A stretch of DNA of 21,437 nt, taken from NCBI GenBank assembly GCA_036620675.1, contig JAZHEE010000052.1, one strand, 5' to 3'. The stretch comes from Jejubacter sp036620675 (lineage in GTDB: Bacteria; Pseudomonadota; Gammaproteobacteria; Enterobacterales; Enterobacteriaceae). Position 1 is the stretch's first letter. Each line of letters starts with the position of its first letter. Position numbers and translations under genes: made by a program. Positions 7,946 through 14,454 of this stretch are shown here, one piece after another. Under the pieces are notes generated by a model that made no database searches, had not been told where the DNA came from, and saw nothing but the letters and a program-made list of their open reading frames with translations.

Positions 7946-8965
7946 TCAGAAATCCGCCTTCAGCACCACGCGGTAGCGGGCCTTGCCGTCGCGCACGTGC
8001 TGCAGCGCTTCGTTCACCTTCGACATCGGGAACTCTTCGGTCTGGGGCACCACGTGCGCGCGGTTGGCGAGCCGCATCAGGGTGCGCAGCTCGGCCGGAT
8101 TACCGGTGGCGGAACCGCTGATGCCGTGGTCGCCGCTAATCAGCGAGAACGCCGGAACCTCGAACGGCTTCATTACCGCGCCCACGGTGTGGAAGTTGCC
8201 GCCGGGGGCCAGCGCTTCGAACCAGGGCATCCAGTCCAGGCTGACGTTAACGGTGTTGATAATCAGATCGAACTGCCCGGCCAGCGCGCTCAGCTCCTGC
8301 GGATCGCGGCTGTTGACCACCCGATCGGCGCCCATATCCAGAATCTCCTGGGTCTTGGACGGATTAGAACTGAAGGCGGTGACTTCGGCGCCCATAGCGC
8401 GCAGCAGCTTGATAGCGATATGGCCCAGGCCGCCGATGCCAATCACCCCAACCCGGCTCATGGCGGTAATATGGTGAGTTAGTAGCGGCTTAAAGACGGT
8501 GATGCCGCCGCACAGCAGCGGGCCGGCGGTAGCGAAATCCATATCTTCCGGTAGCGGAATGACCCACTGCCAGTCGGCGCGAATTTTATCCGCGAAGCCG
8601 CCGCGGTTCATAATGGTTGGCACGCTGCCTTGCTGGCAGTTGATCTGGTTGCCGCTGATACAGGCGTCGCAGTGCTGGCAACTGCGGGCCGTCCAGCCAA
8701 TGCCCACGCGCTGGCCGATCTTCAACCCTTTTTCCTGGGCCGCGTCGCCCAGCGCGCTGACCCGCCCGATAACTTCATGACCCGGCACCAGCGGATACTG
8801 CGAAAAGCCCCATTCGTTGTCGATCATCGACAGGTCGGAGTGGCAGACGCCGCAGTATTCAACGGTAACCTCAACATCCTCCGGCGCCAGCTCGCCTGCG
8901 TCGTACTCATACAGCTCAAGCTCAGCCCCGGCCTGCTGCGCCGCATAGCTCTTTATTATGGTCAT
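7946..8965 (-). CDS. ahr: Zinc-dependent, NADPH-type aldehyde reductase Ahr (YjgB)
   Basis: A 339-aa medium-chain alcohol dehydrogenase closely matching E. coli Ahr, which reduces a wide range of aldehydes with NADPH. Catalytic zinc ligands are C41 (YCGVCHSDL), H63/E64 (GHEVIGR) and C152. Structural zinc is held by C96, C99, C102 and C110. The nucleotide fold shows VIGIGGLGHIAIKLL (about 174-188). In E. coli the gene lies directly beside leuX; here two extra genes (HNH nuclease and methyltransferase) separate them. AAGG lies about 9 bases before the ATG. A perfect 16-base dyad about 100 bases upstream is a possible control site. Confidence 0.94.
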   Translation of the reverse strand: MTIIKSYAAQQAGAELELYEYDAGELAPEDVEVTVEYCGVCHSDLSMIDNEWGFSQYPLVPGHEVIGRVSALGDAAQEKGLKIGQRVGIGWTARSCQHCDACISGNQINCQQGSVPTIMNRGGFADKIRADWQWVIPLPEDMDFATAGPLLCGGITVFKPLLTHHITAMSRVGVIGIGGLGHIAIKLLRAMGAEVTAFSSNPSKTQEILDMGADRVVNSRDPQELSALAGQFDLIINTVNVSLDWMPWFEALAPGGNFHTVGAVMKPFEVPAFSLISGDHGISGSATGNPAELRTLMRLANRAHVVPQTEEFPMSKVNEALQHVRDGKARYRVVLKADF

Positions 8966-9061
8966 GATGGATACCTTATTGGTTGTGACTTCGGAATCAC
9001 AGTGTACTGCAAATATCCGGCGGACGGGTTTGCCGGATGTTTCATTAATATGCGATGTTTA

Positions 9062-9077
9062 TCACATATTAATGTGA
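9062..9077. promoter_or_regulatory. Perfect dyad TCACAT-ATTA-ATGTGA upstream of ahr
   Basis: Six-base arms with a 4-base centre, in the 176-base gap between ahr and the methyltransferase gene. It resembles an inside-out CRP site, because CRP needs TGTGA before TCACA, so it is not a CRP site. It may be an operator for an unknown regulator. Confidence 0.35.
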
Positions 9078-9141
9078 GGCCAGTGTTGCCTCTGTGGCGT
9101 GCAGGAAAGTGGCGCGATGGGCAACGCTGTGCCTGCGGCGG

Positions 9142-9723
9142 TCAGCCTTCCCGCCGCAGCAGCGCATTTAACCAGCGTTCGCTGCGTTCCGGGCGCAGAT
9201 CCCGGGTCTGCCAGCATTCCTGCAGGGTGAGGTGGGGCAGGGGGGCGAGCAGGGCGCTGAGGCCAGGCTCATCGAGATCGGTAAAGCTGCGCCCGGCCTG
9301 ATGGCGTTCTTCGCTGCCATATTTAAAGGAGAGATACCACGCCCCTCCGGGCTTCAGCGCCCTGGCCAGTCGCGCCATAACTGAAGGTAGCTCAGCCCGG
9401 GCCACGTGCAGCAGTGAAGCGCAGCACCAGATACCGTCATAGCTGCTTTCCGCCTCCAGCTCCTGAAAGCGCATTGCACGCACTTCCAGACCGCTATGGG
9501 CGCGGGCCAGGGCGACCAGATTCGGTGAGGCATCGAAGGCATCGACCCGATAACCCATTCGCCGGAAAGCCAGGGCATCACGCCCGGAGCCGCATCCGGC
9601 GTCCAGCACCCGGGCGCAGGGGGGCAGGCGTGCGGTAAACGGGCGATACAGCGACTCCATCTCTACCGCGACGGTATCGTCGAAAAAGCGCTGAGCGTGC
9701 TGCTGGTAGTACTCCTGGGTCAT
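9142..9723 (-). CDS. Class I SAM-dependent methyltransferase
   Basis: A 193-aa Rossmann-type methyltransferase. Motif I is ARVLDAGCGSGRDALAF (about 38-54), the acidic ribose-binding residue follows in YRVDAFDASP, and a motif IV-like YDGIWCCASLLHV and post-motif LKPGGAWYLSFKYG are visible. There is no DNA methyltransferase catalytic motif (DPPY, NPPY or PCQ), so the substrate is more likely small-molecule, protein or RNA than DNA. The start is set by overlap: the stop of the upstream HNH gene and this ATG share one base (TAATG), with GGAAA just before, so translation is coupled. A longer upstream reading frame into the HNH gene is rejected as shadow. It therefore probably acts with the HNH protein. 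Substrate unknown. Confidence 0.82.
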   Translation of the reverse strand: MTQEYYQQHAQRFFDDTVAVEMESLYRPFTARLPPCARVLDAGCGSGRDALAFRRMGYRVDAFDASPNLVALARAHSGLEVRAMRFQELEAESSYDGIWCCASLLHVARAELPSVMARLARALKPGGAWYLSFKYGSEERHQAGRSFTDLDEPGLSALLAPLPHLTLQECWQTRDLRPERSERWLNALLRREG

Positions 9724-10745
9724 TACAGTGTTTCCTTTCCCCGTGGCGCTGGCCGCTGCCAGATATGAATCAGCGTTTCGATGGCCGTGTTCCACGCCCG
9801 CTGCAGGAAATGCAGCCGGGCGCTGGCTGTGGCGCCGGTTTGTCTGGCCAGGGTTTCGTGCAGCGGTAAATGGCTGTCGATAATATAGTCGTTGCGCTGG
9901 CGCAGTCGTTCCATCGCCCACAGCGGCGGCGCCAGCGCGAACTTACCGGCGCTGCCGCGATTGCAGTGGCGACAGGCCAGCACCAGATTCCAGACCCCGT
10001 CGATATTGGGCACTTTATCGCGCATGGCCCAGGGGATAACGTGATCGACATCGGCAAGATTCTCATCGCCGCTGTGCAGCGAAACAGGTGCGTCGCAGTA
10101 GAAGCAGCGCCCCTTCTGATAGCCGTTCAGGGCATCGCGGCAGCTGGTGATATTCACCCGCCGGGCGCTGGCCCTGTGGTACAGCATCCGGGTCTGCTCA
10201 TCGTACTCTACGCCGATAAGCTGCCGCGAGATGCCCTGGGCCCAGGCCTGTTCCACCAGCCGCCAGCGCGCCTCGGTTTCCTGGGTCAGACTGTGGTACT
10301 GGGGGCGCTCCCCCAGCCGATAAAAGTTTTCCGTTAGCCGGATAGCGCCGTGGTTTTTGCGTTCGTCCACAAAAAAGCGGGTGGCGATCTCTTCCCGATT
10401 AACGATATGAAAGGCGTCGAGCACATTGGCGAACCCCAGCCGTACGGTCAGTTCGTTGAGCCTGTCCTGACTTATTTCCCCGCGATTAAACTGCTGGCAG
10501 GAGTCCTGAAAACGGCTGCGACCGGCGGTGCCCTGCTTTGGCGCGTGCCGCAGATGGCGGCAAAGATGCTGACTAAAGGGTTGGGCCAAATCCGCCAGTT
10601 GAATCAGATCGCTACCCGGCTGCCGTTGGCGGATATCGTACAGCGCCTGAGCCAGCGCAAACTTATAGGTAGCCGCGTTGCGCCCGAACAGAATCACCCC
10701 GCGCCAGTAGTTTTCCAGCGTTGGCTCGACCTGATAAAAGCGCAT
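9723..10745 (-). CDS. HNH endonuclease domain protein, unknown target
   Basis: A 340-aa protein. Residues 1-210 are an uncharacterised helical region beginning with ENYWRGVILFGRNAATYKFA. An HNH nuclease domain spans about 211-275: zinc cysteines C214, C217, C258 and C261, the catalytic pair D234-H235 in VDHVIPWAM, and N253 in WNLVLACRHCN. All expected HNH residues are present, so it is likely an active DNA nuclease. AGGAT lies about 8 bases before the ATG. Its stop overlaps the methyltransferase start by one base, making a two-gene operon placed between ahr and leuX, outside the integrase-marked island. A role in defence or nucleic-acid processing is inference; no known system name is assigned. 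Confidence 0.82.
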   Translation of the reverse strand: MRFYQVEPTLENYWRGVILFGRNAATYKFALAQALYDIRQRQPGSDLIQLADLAQPFSQHLCRHLRHAPKQGTAGRSRFQDSCQQFNRGEISQDRLNELTVRLGFANVLDAFHIVNREEIATRFFVDERKNHGAIRLTENFYRLGERPQYHSLTQETEARWRLVEQAWAQGISRQLIGVEYDEQTRMLYHRASARRVNITSCRDALNGYQKGRCFYCDAPVSLHSGDENLADVDHVIPWAMRDKVPNIDGVWNLVLACRHCNRGSAGKFALAPPLWAMERLRQRNDYIIDSHLPLHETLARQTGATASARLHFLQRAWNTAIETLIHIWQRPAPRGKETL

Positions 10746-10959
10746 AGCGTGATCCTGTTCCGGGAAAGAAGGGCGGTGTGAAGTTAGTGAAACCGCTAAC
10801 AGGATCAGATAACAAAGCGGGGCAAATGTAAACCGTTGCAGCGTGGTGGAATCGGGATCGGATTCTGAAAAGCGGGAGTGGCTATCAGGTAACGGGAAGG
10901 GAATAGTGGATAAGCCGCTGTTTTTTTCGGCAATCGACGATGCCAGGCTATCGCCTCGC

Positions 10960-10987
10960 TTGCATGGCGATCCCTGGCGGGTATAAT
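10960..10987 (+). promoter_or_regulatory. leuX promoter
   Basis: TTGCAT (-35, 10960-10965) and a perfect TATAAT (-10, 10982-10987) with a 16-base spacer stand about 31 bases before the mature tRNA, as expected for a stable-RNA promoter. The rest of 10746-10959 shows no gene or clear structure. Confidence 0.8.
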
Positions 10988-11018
10988 GGCAGACGCTTAC
11001 CGCAATCCCTTCTACAGT

Positions 11019-11103
11019 GCCGAAGTGGCGAAATCGGTAGACGCAGTTGATTCAAAATCAACCGTAGAAATACGTGCCGGTTCGAGTCCGGCCTTCGGCA
11101 CCA
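11019..11103 (+). tRNA. leuX: tRNA-Leu (CAA), island attachment gene
   Basis: An 85-base class II tRNA that folds completely. The acceptor stem is GCCGAAG / CTTCGGC, the anticodon stem GTTGA / TCAAC encloses loop TTCAAAA with anticodon CAA (11053-11055), and a long variable arm follows. The T-arm is CCGGTTCGAGTCCGG and CCA is encoded. It is essentially the E. coli leuX sequence and reads UUG codons. leuX is a common integration target for pathogenicity islands, and a P4-type integrase starts 190 bases downstream. Confidence 0.97.
11083..11103 (+). other. Probable attL core in the 3' end of leuX
   Basis: P4-type integrases recombine within the T-arm and 3' end of the tRNA gene, so the last 20 or so bases (CGAGTCCGGCCTTCGGCACCA region) should be repeated at the far end of the island. 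No second copy was found in this window, so the right end lies beyond it. The exact crossover limits are inferred. Confidence 0.55.
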
Positions 11104-11120
11104 TACAAAGCTTTTTTCAA

Positions 11121-11209
11121 GTCTACTAACGTCTACTTTAGTCAATAAAAACAGTAAGTTAAGTTTGTTTCTGACTCAGCTTAGTCTGTTCACGTCTACT
11201 CACTTCTAT
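11121..11209 (+). repeat. GTCTACT direct repeats, candidate integrase arm sites
   Basis: GTCTACT occurs at 11121-11127, 11131-11137 and 11194-11200, and a related TTCTATC at 11204-11210. The first two and last two are each spaced 10 bases, about one helical turn, giving two pairs. Location between leuX and the integrase start fits arm-type binding sites of a P4-like integrase. Confidence 0.5.
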
Positions 11210-11241
11210 CCACATATACCAACGAATGATGGTATAACTGG

Positions 11242-11273
11242 TGGTATCTTCGGTTCGATTGATTTTGATACCA
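11242..11273. promoter_or_regulatory. Inverted repeat in the integrase promoter region
   Basis: TGGTATC (11242-11248) and GATACCA (11267-11273) form a perfect 7-base inverted repeat 20 bases before the integrase start; GGTATC recurs at 11282. This may be an operator for integrase autoregulation, as known for P4 int. Function inferred. Confidence 0.4.
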
Positions 11274-11292
11274 ACAGCGGAGGTATCAACTG

Positions 11293-12543
11293 ATGGCACT
11301 CACTGATATCAAAGTTCGAACAACAAAACCTACCGACAAACCCTTCAAACTTACAGATGGGCAGGGTATGCACCTGCTGATCAACCCCAATGGTTCAAAA
11401 TACTGGCGACTTCAATACCGTTTCGATGGCAAACAGAAAGTTTTAGCATTGGGTGTTTATCCAATGGTCTCTCTTGGTGAAGCTCGCAGGAAACGAGATG
11501 AGGCCAAAAAGTTGGTATCTGTTGGTATTGATCCTTCTGAGAAGAAAAAAGCCGACAAGATCGAGCAGAGCGAAGCTCTTACTTTTGAATCTGTTGCCAG
11601 AGACTGGCATAAGGCTTGTAAAAGGAAATGGTCAGATTCCCATAGCGAGAGAGTTCTAAAAAGCATGGAAGATGGTCTCTTTACTGCTATTGGTAAAAGA
11701 AAAATATCCGAGCTTAGTACCAGAGATCTTCTTGCCCCTATCAAGGCTGTTGAAGCTTCTGGGCGACTGGAAGTTGCTTCCCGCCTACAGCAAAGAACAA
11801 CGGCAGTGATGCGATATGCTGTCCAGAACGGGCTGATAGATTACAACCCTGCTCAGGAGATGGCAGGAGCTATTGCCGTAGCCAAACGAACCCACAGGCC
11901 AGCTTTGCCATTTGAACGATTCTCAGAACTCTTAGAGCGAATTGATAACTTCAAAGGTAGGAAACTCACGAAGTTAGCCGTAAAGCTGACATTGCTCATT
12001 TTCATTCGTTCCAGTGAACTCAGATTCGCAAGATGGTCGGAGATCGACTTTGAAAATGCGATGTGGACTATCCCTGGAGAACGCGAGCCATTGCCAGGGG
12101 TCAAACATTCGCACCGTGGTTCGAAAATGCGAACTCCACATCTGGTTCCTTTGAGTTGTCAGGCATTGGCTGTGCTGACAGAAATCAAAGAGATCAGTGG
12201 TGACCATGAACTCGTGTTTATTGGCGATCATAATTTCCGCAAACCTATGAGCGAGAATACAGTTAATAAAGCTTTGCGAGCTATGGGCTACGACACTACT
12301 GTTGAAGTCTGTGGACATGGATTCAGGGCTATGGCTTGTAGTGCCTTGATTGAATCCGGCTTGTGGTCGAAAGATGCTGTTGAACGGCAAATGAGCCATC
12401 AGGAGCGGAACTCAGTTCGTGCTGCCTACATACATAAAGCAGAGCACCTTGATGAGAGAAAGCTTATGTTGCAGTGGTGGGCCGATTACCTTGACCTCCT
12501 TAGAATACGACAAGTTTCACCATTTGATTTTAAAAAGACTTAA
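11293..12543 (+). CDS. P4-type tyrosine recombinase (island integrase)
   Basis: A 416-aa integrase with the DUF4102 N-terminal arm-binding domain (about 1-90: IKVRTTKPTDKPFKLTDGQG), a core-binding domain (about 95-190) and a catalytic domain (about 205-395). Catalytic residues are R239 (IRSSELRFARW), H342 and R345 (HGFR), H368 (MSHQERNSVRAAY) and Y379. The closing LQWWADYLD is typical of the family, and nothing is broken. AGCGGAGG lies a few bases before the ATG. It is the first gene after leuX and should integrate and excise the island at the tRNA 3' end. Its stop is followed by a clear hairpin. Confidence 0.95.
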   Translation: MALTDIKVRTTKPTDKPFKLTDGQGMHLLINPNGSKYWRLQYRFDGKQKVLALGVYPMVSLGEARRKRDEAKKLVSVGIDPSEKKKADKIEQSEALTFESVARDWHKACKRKWSDSHSERVLKSMEDGLFTAIGKRKISELSTRDLLAPIKAVEASGRLEVASRLQQRTTAVMRYAVQNGLIDYNPAQEMAGAIAVAKRTHRPALPFERFSELLERIDNFKGRKLTKLAVKLTLLIFIRSSELRFARWSEIDFENAMWTIPGEREPLPGVKHSHRGSKMRTPHLVPLSCQALAVLTEIKEISGDHELVFIGDHNFRKPMSENTVNKALRAMGYDTTVEVCGHGFRAMACSALIESGLWSKDAVERQMSHQERNSVRAAYIHKAEHLDERKLMLQWWADYLDLLRIRQVSPFDFKKT

Positions 12544-12568
12544 CTATGAATAAGTAGTTAATTAATCG

Positions 12569-12598
12569 TTCTCCCTTATCAACCTTGTTAAGGGAGAA
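12569..12598 (+). terminator. Hairpin after the integrase
   Basis: A perfect 10-bp stem (TTCTCCCTTA / TAAGGGAGAA) with a 10-base loop, extendable by ATTAAT on both sides across a 2-base bulge. AT-rich flanks suit an intrinsic terminator working in either direction. Confidence 0.65.
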
Positions 12599-12654
12599 TT
12601 AATTCAAATAAGCAGTGTTAACTCATTCAAGCTTTGAATACAGTGGAGGGATTA

Positions 12655-13464
12655 ATGAAAGTAGTAAGCCCTTATGAAGAATTAAAAAGCTGGTTTAGTC
12701 TCGAAAACTATGAGCAGTTAAAATCACTAACAATCAAAGAACTGCATACTGAGCTTGCCTTTAGAGAAGCGATTTTCGACAGTGTAAATTTTGGATGGGA
12801 AGATGATAATCAAAATTTAAGGTCTATCCTTGAAGGTAATCCTATTTTAAGCAGACAAGATAATAATCATGGCCATTTTGGCAAGGGCCAAAGACATGTT
12901 GCTCAGGTTAGCTTTGGTGATATAAAAAAATTAGAGAACAAGTTAATGATGTTTAGCATGGATTTTTTTGAAGAAAATGGCGATTTCAAAAAAGAATTGA
13001 AAAAGAAACCAATAACAAAAACTATGAGAGACTTTTTTTTGAACCAAAATAGCAGCAAGATGTATGTTTCATTTGATTTAGGAATGTCCAGCGATGAAGA
13101 AATTATAACAGCCTTACAAACGATGCTACCCATTCTCAGGAAAGAATATGAAATTGAGCCAGTCAAAACAGAAAAAATTGGACTGGCAAAGATAAGAAAA
13201 CTTGTCGATTACAATATTATCCCAATGATGGATCTATTGATTTGGGCAAAATTTAAAAAAGTAAAAATCTCAAATATGGTCTTGTCTCGTGTCTTGTATC
13301 CCGACTTTACAAGTGAGATCAGAGGAGAAGATCACATTAAAGATACAGACAGACCCGTTGCAGAGAGGTCATTGAATGGAGAAACAACCCGTAGTCTCGA
13401 ATACTTTATCAGCAAAAACAGCCATCTTCTCAACATACCGATTTCAGAACTCGGCTCTTTCTAG
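12655..13464 (+). CDS. DUF6387-like island protein
   Basis: A 269-aa protein without recognisable catalytic motifs, signal peptide or membrane segment. The opening EELKSWFSLENYEQLKSLTIKELHTELAFREAIF resembles the DUF6387 family often found beside P4-like integrases; this comes from memory, not a search. The rest is charged and helical (for example FFEENGDFKKELKKKPITK), with a middle part AKIRKLVDYNIIPMMDLLIW and a C-terminal LSRVLYPDFTSEIRGEDHIK that could be a DNA-related module. The ATG at 12655 is chosen over an upstream TTG because GGAGGG stands right before it. It is AT-rich relative to the backbone. Function unknown. Confidence 0.65.
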   Translation: MKVVSPYEELKSWFSLENYEQLKSLTIKELHTELAFREAIFDSVNFGWEDDNQNLRSILEGNPILSRQDNNHGHFGKGQRHVAQVSFGDIKKLENKLMMFSMDFFEENGDFKKELKKKPITKTMRDFFLNQNSSKMYVSFDLGMSSDEEIITALQTMLPILRKEYEIEPVKTEKIGLAKIRKLVDYNIIPMMDLLIWAKFKKVKISNMVLSRVLYPDFTSEIRGEDHIKDTDRPVAERSLNGETTRSLEYFISKNSHLLNIPISELGSF

Positions 13465-13490
13465 TTGTAAATCAGCATGTTAATTGTCAA

Positions 13491-13518
13491 GGGGAAGGTG
13501 ATAATATTTTTCTTCCCC
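13491..13518 (+). terminator. Possible terminator after the DUF6387-like gene
   Basis: GGGGAAG and CTTCCCC form a perfect 7-bp stem across a 14-base AT-rich loop, 26 bases after the stop. There is no U-run after it, so it is a weak candidate. Confidence 0.35.
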
Positions 13519-13630
13519 GGAATTTCCTTTCATTCTTCCCTCATCTAACTTTTCAGTTATCAGCATTCCCTTCATAGATACAAATCTGTGTGGCTAATAT
13601 CTCTGTAACGGAAACGGAGGAGACAGCCAA

Positions 13631-13837
13631 ATGAATACAATCAATCAAAGCTTAATTCGTTTACCAGAAGTCTTGAAACGAACTGGTTTCGGCAAAGCCT
13701 GGATCTATCGTCTGATCAGTGAAGGTCGGTTTCCGGCACCAGTGAAGATCGGTGTTCGTGCCGTTGCTTTTGTCGAGAGTGAAGTTGACGAGTGGATTCA
13801 ATCAGTTATCGAAACAAGTCGAAATAATGTTGCTTAG
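13631..13837 (+). CDS. AlpA-family DNA-binding regulator
   Basis: A 68-aa protein of the AlpA / phage Vis-type family with a winged MerR-like helix-turn-helix. LPEVLKRTGFGKAWIYRLI forms the recognition helices and GRFPAPVKIGVRAVAFVESEVDEWI the wing and last helix. In P4-like satellites and CP4 islands such proteins control integrase or excision gene expression. A GGAGGAG site lies about 8-11 bases before the ATG. It follows the integrase block in the normal order for these islands, but the replication or capsid-size genes usual for P4 do not follow within this window. Confidence 0.9.
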   Translation: MNTINQSLIRLPEVLKRTGFGKAWIYRLISEGRFPAPVKIGVRAVAFVESEVDEWIQSVIETSRNNVA

Positions 13838-13857
13838 TTAATTTGGGGAGACATGTT

Positions 13858-14172
13858 ATGAATATCGAAGAATTTGTGAGTGAAGATAACCATATGTGTA
13901 ATCTGGGTCAGGACCTTTTTTTTGAAATTTTCGAACCCGGAGCGATTTACGATTTACCTGATAATGAGTTTAACAGAAAGATTGTTTACTGGTTAAGCCA
14001 GTATTTAGTGGGGAATCTAAGAGAACCGTTAGATTCGATCTCTGAGCTTAATATTTTCGAACAGTTTTATGTTTATGAGACATGGTTCTCGCTAATTAAA
14101 TGCCCTGATGAAATTAGGAATTTATCGAAACGGATAATTCGATATCAGATTGGGCTGAAAACTCTTTTATAA
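13858..14172 (+). CDS. Small hypothetical island protein
   Basis: A 104-aa acidic soluble protein (MNIEEFVSEDNHMCNLGQDL to the end YQIGLKTLL) that I do not recognise. It is predicted helical, with no signal sequence and no metal motif beyond two isolated cysteines. GGGGAG lies about 9 bases before the chosen ATG at 13858; an upstream TTG at 13843 is less likely. It begins 20 bases after the AlpA gene on the same strand, so the two probably share a transcript. It is the last gene before the non-coding, inverted-repeat-rich stretch preceding the recombinase operon. Confidence 0.6.
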   Translation: MNIEEFVSEDNHMCNLGQDLFFEIFEPGAIYDLPDNEFNRKIVYWLSQYLVGNLREPLDSISELNIFEQFYVYETWFSLIKCPDEIRNLSKRIIRYQIGLKTLL

Positions 14173-14212
14173 AAATGTAAAGTTTGGCCCCATATTTTGG
14201 CATAAAACCTTA

Positions 14213-14234
14213 CAAAATAACTTACATTATTTTG
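14213..14234. other. dif-shaped candidate recombination core
   Basis: CAAAATAA-CTTACA-TTATTTTG: perfect 8-base arms around a 6-base centre, the architecture of tyrosine recombinase crossover sites. The ATAA-6-TTAT core matches the dif layout, and the right arm agrees with the XerD arm of E. coli dif at 7 of 11 positions. It lies between the last satellite gene and the gin operon, where an element end is expected. Without the other end it remains a candidate. Confidence 0.4.
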
Positions 14235-14254
14235 GTTGCCGTTTATTAGCAAGG

Positions 14255-14345
14255 CAGTGAGATAGTTTTCGAAGTATTAGGTGTACATAATATTAACTAG
14301 ATCTACCAGATGATAATTTGACAGGAATAATCGTCTATCTCACTG
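14255..14345. repeat. 11-bp inner inverted repeat in the gin leader
   Basis: CAGTGAGATAG (14255-14265) and CTATCTCACTG (14335-14345) are exact inverse copies 69 bases apart, nested inside the 13-bp pair. They may be accessory protein or recombinase binding sites, or fold the leader. Confidence 0.55.
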
Positions 14346-14454
14346 TTTTAATTTAAATAAATATCTTAATCGATCCAAATAAATTTGTAAATCTACGAAA
14401 TGCTTATTATTAATATATTGGAATTATACTTTTTGTAAGGTTTAGGAGGAAAAT

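Larger units (their letters stand above)
14205..14443. repeat. 13-bp perfect inverted repeat framing the gin leader
   Basis: AAACCTTACAAAA (14205-14217) and TTTTGTAAGGTTT (14431-14443) are exact inverse copies 213 bases apart. The right copy sits directly after a TATACT -10-like box (14425-14430) and before the AGGAGG of the first recombinase gene, a typical operator position. The left copy overlaps the dif-like site. The 14173-14454 stretch has no credible gene. Confidence 0.6.

Noticed and set aside
9062..9077. CRP binding site
   Set aside because: Half-sites are in the opposite order (TCACA before TGTGA), so the consensus is not met.
9724..9921. N-terminal extension of the methyltransferase into the HNH gene
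   Set aside because: The extension is a frame shadow of the HNH coding region; the ATG at 9723 has a ribosome site and the typical TAATG coupling.
10948..11145. Small open frame across leuX on the minus strand
   Set aside because: It overlaps a perfectly folding tRNA and its promoter; a common false call at tRNA genes.
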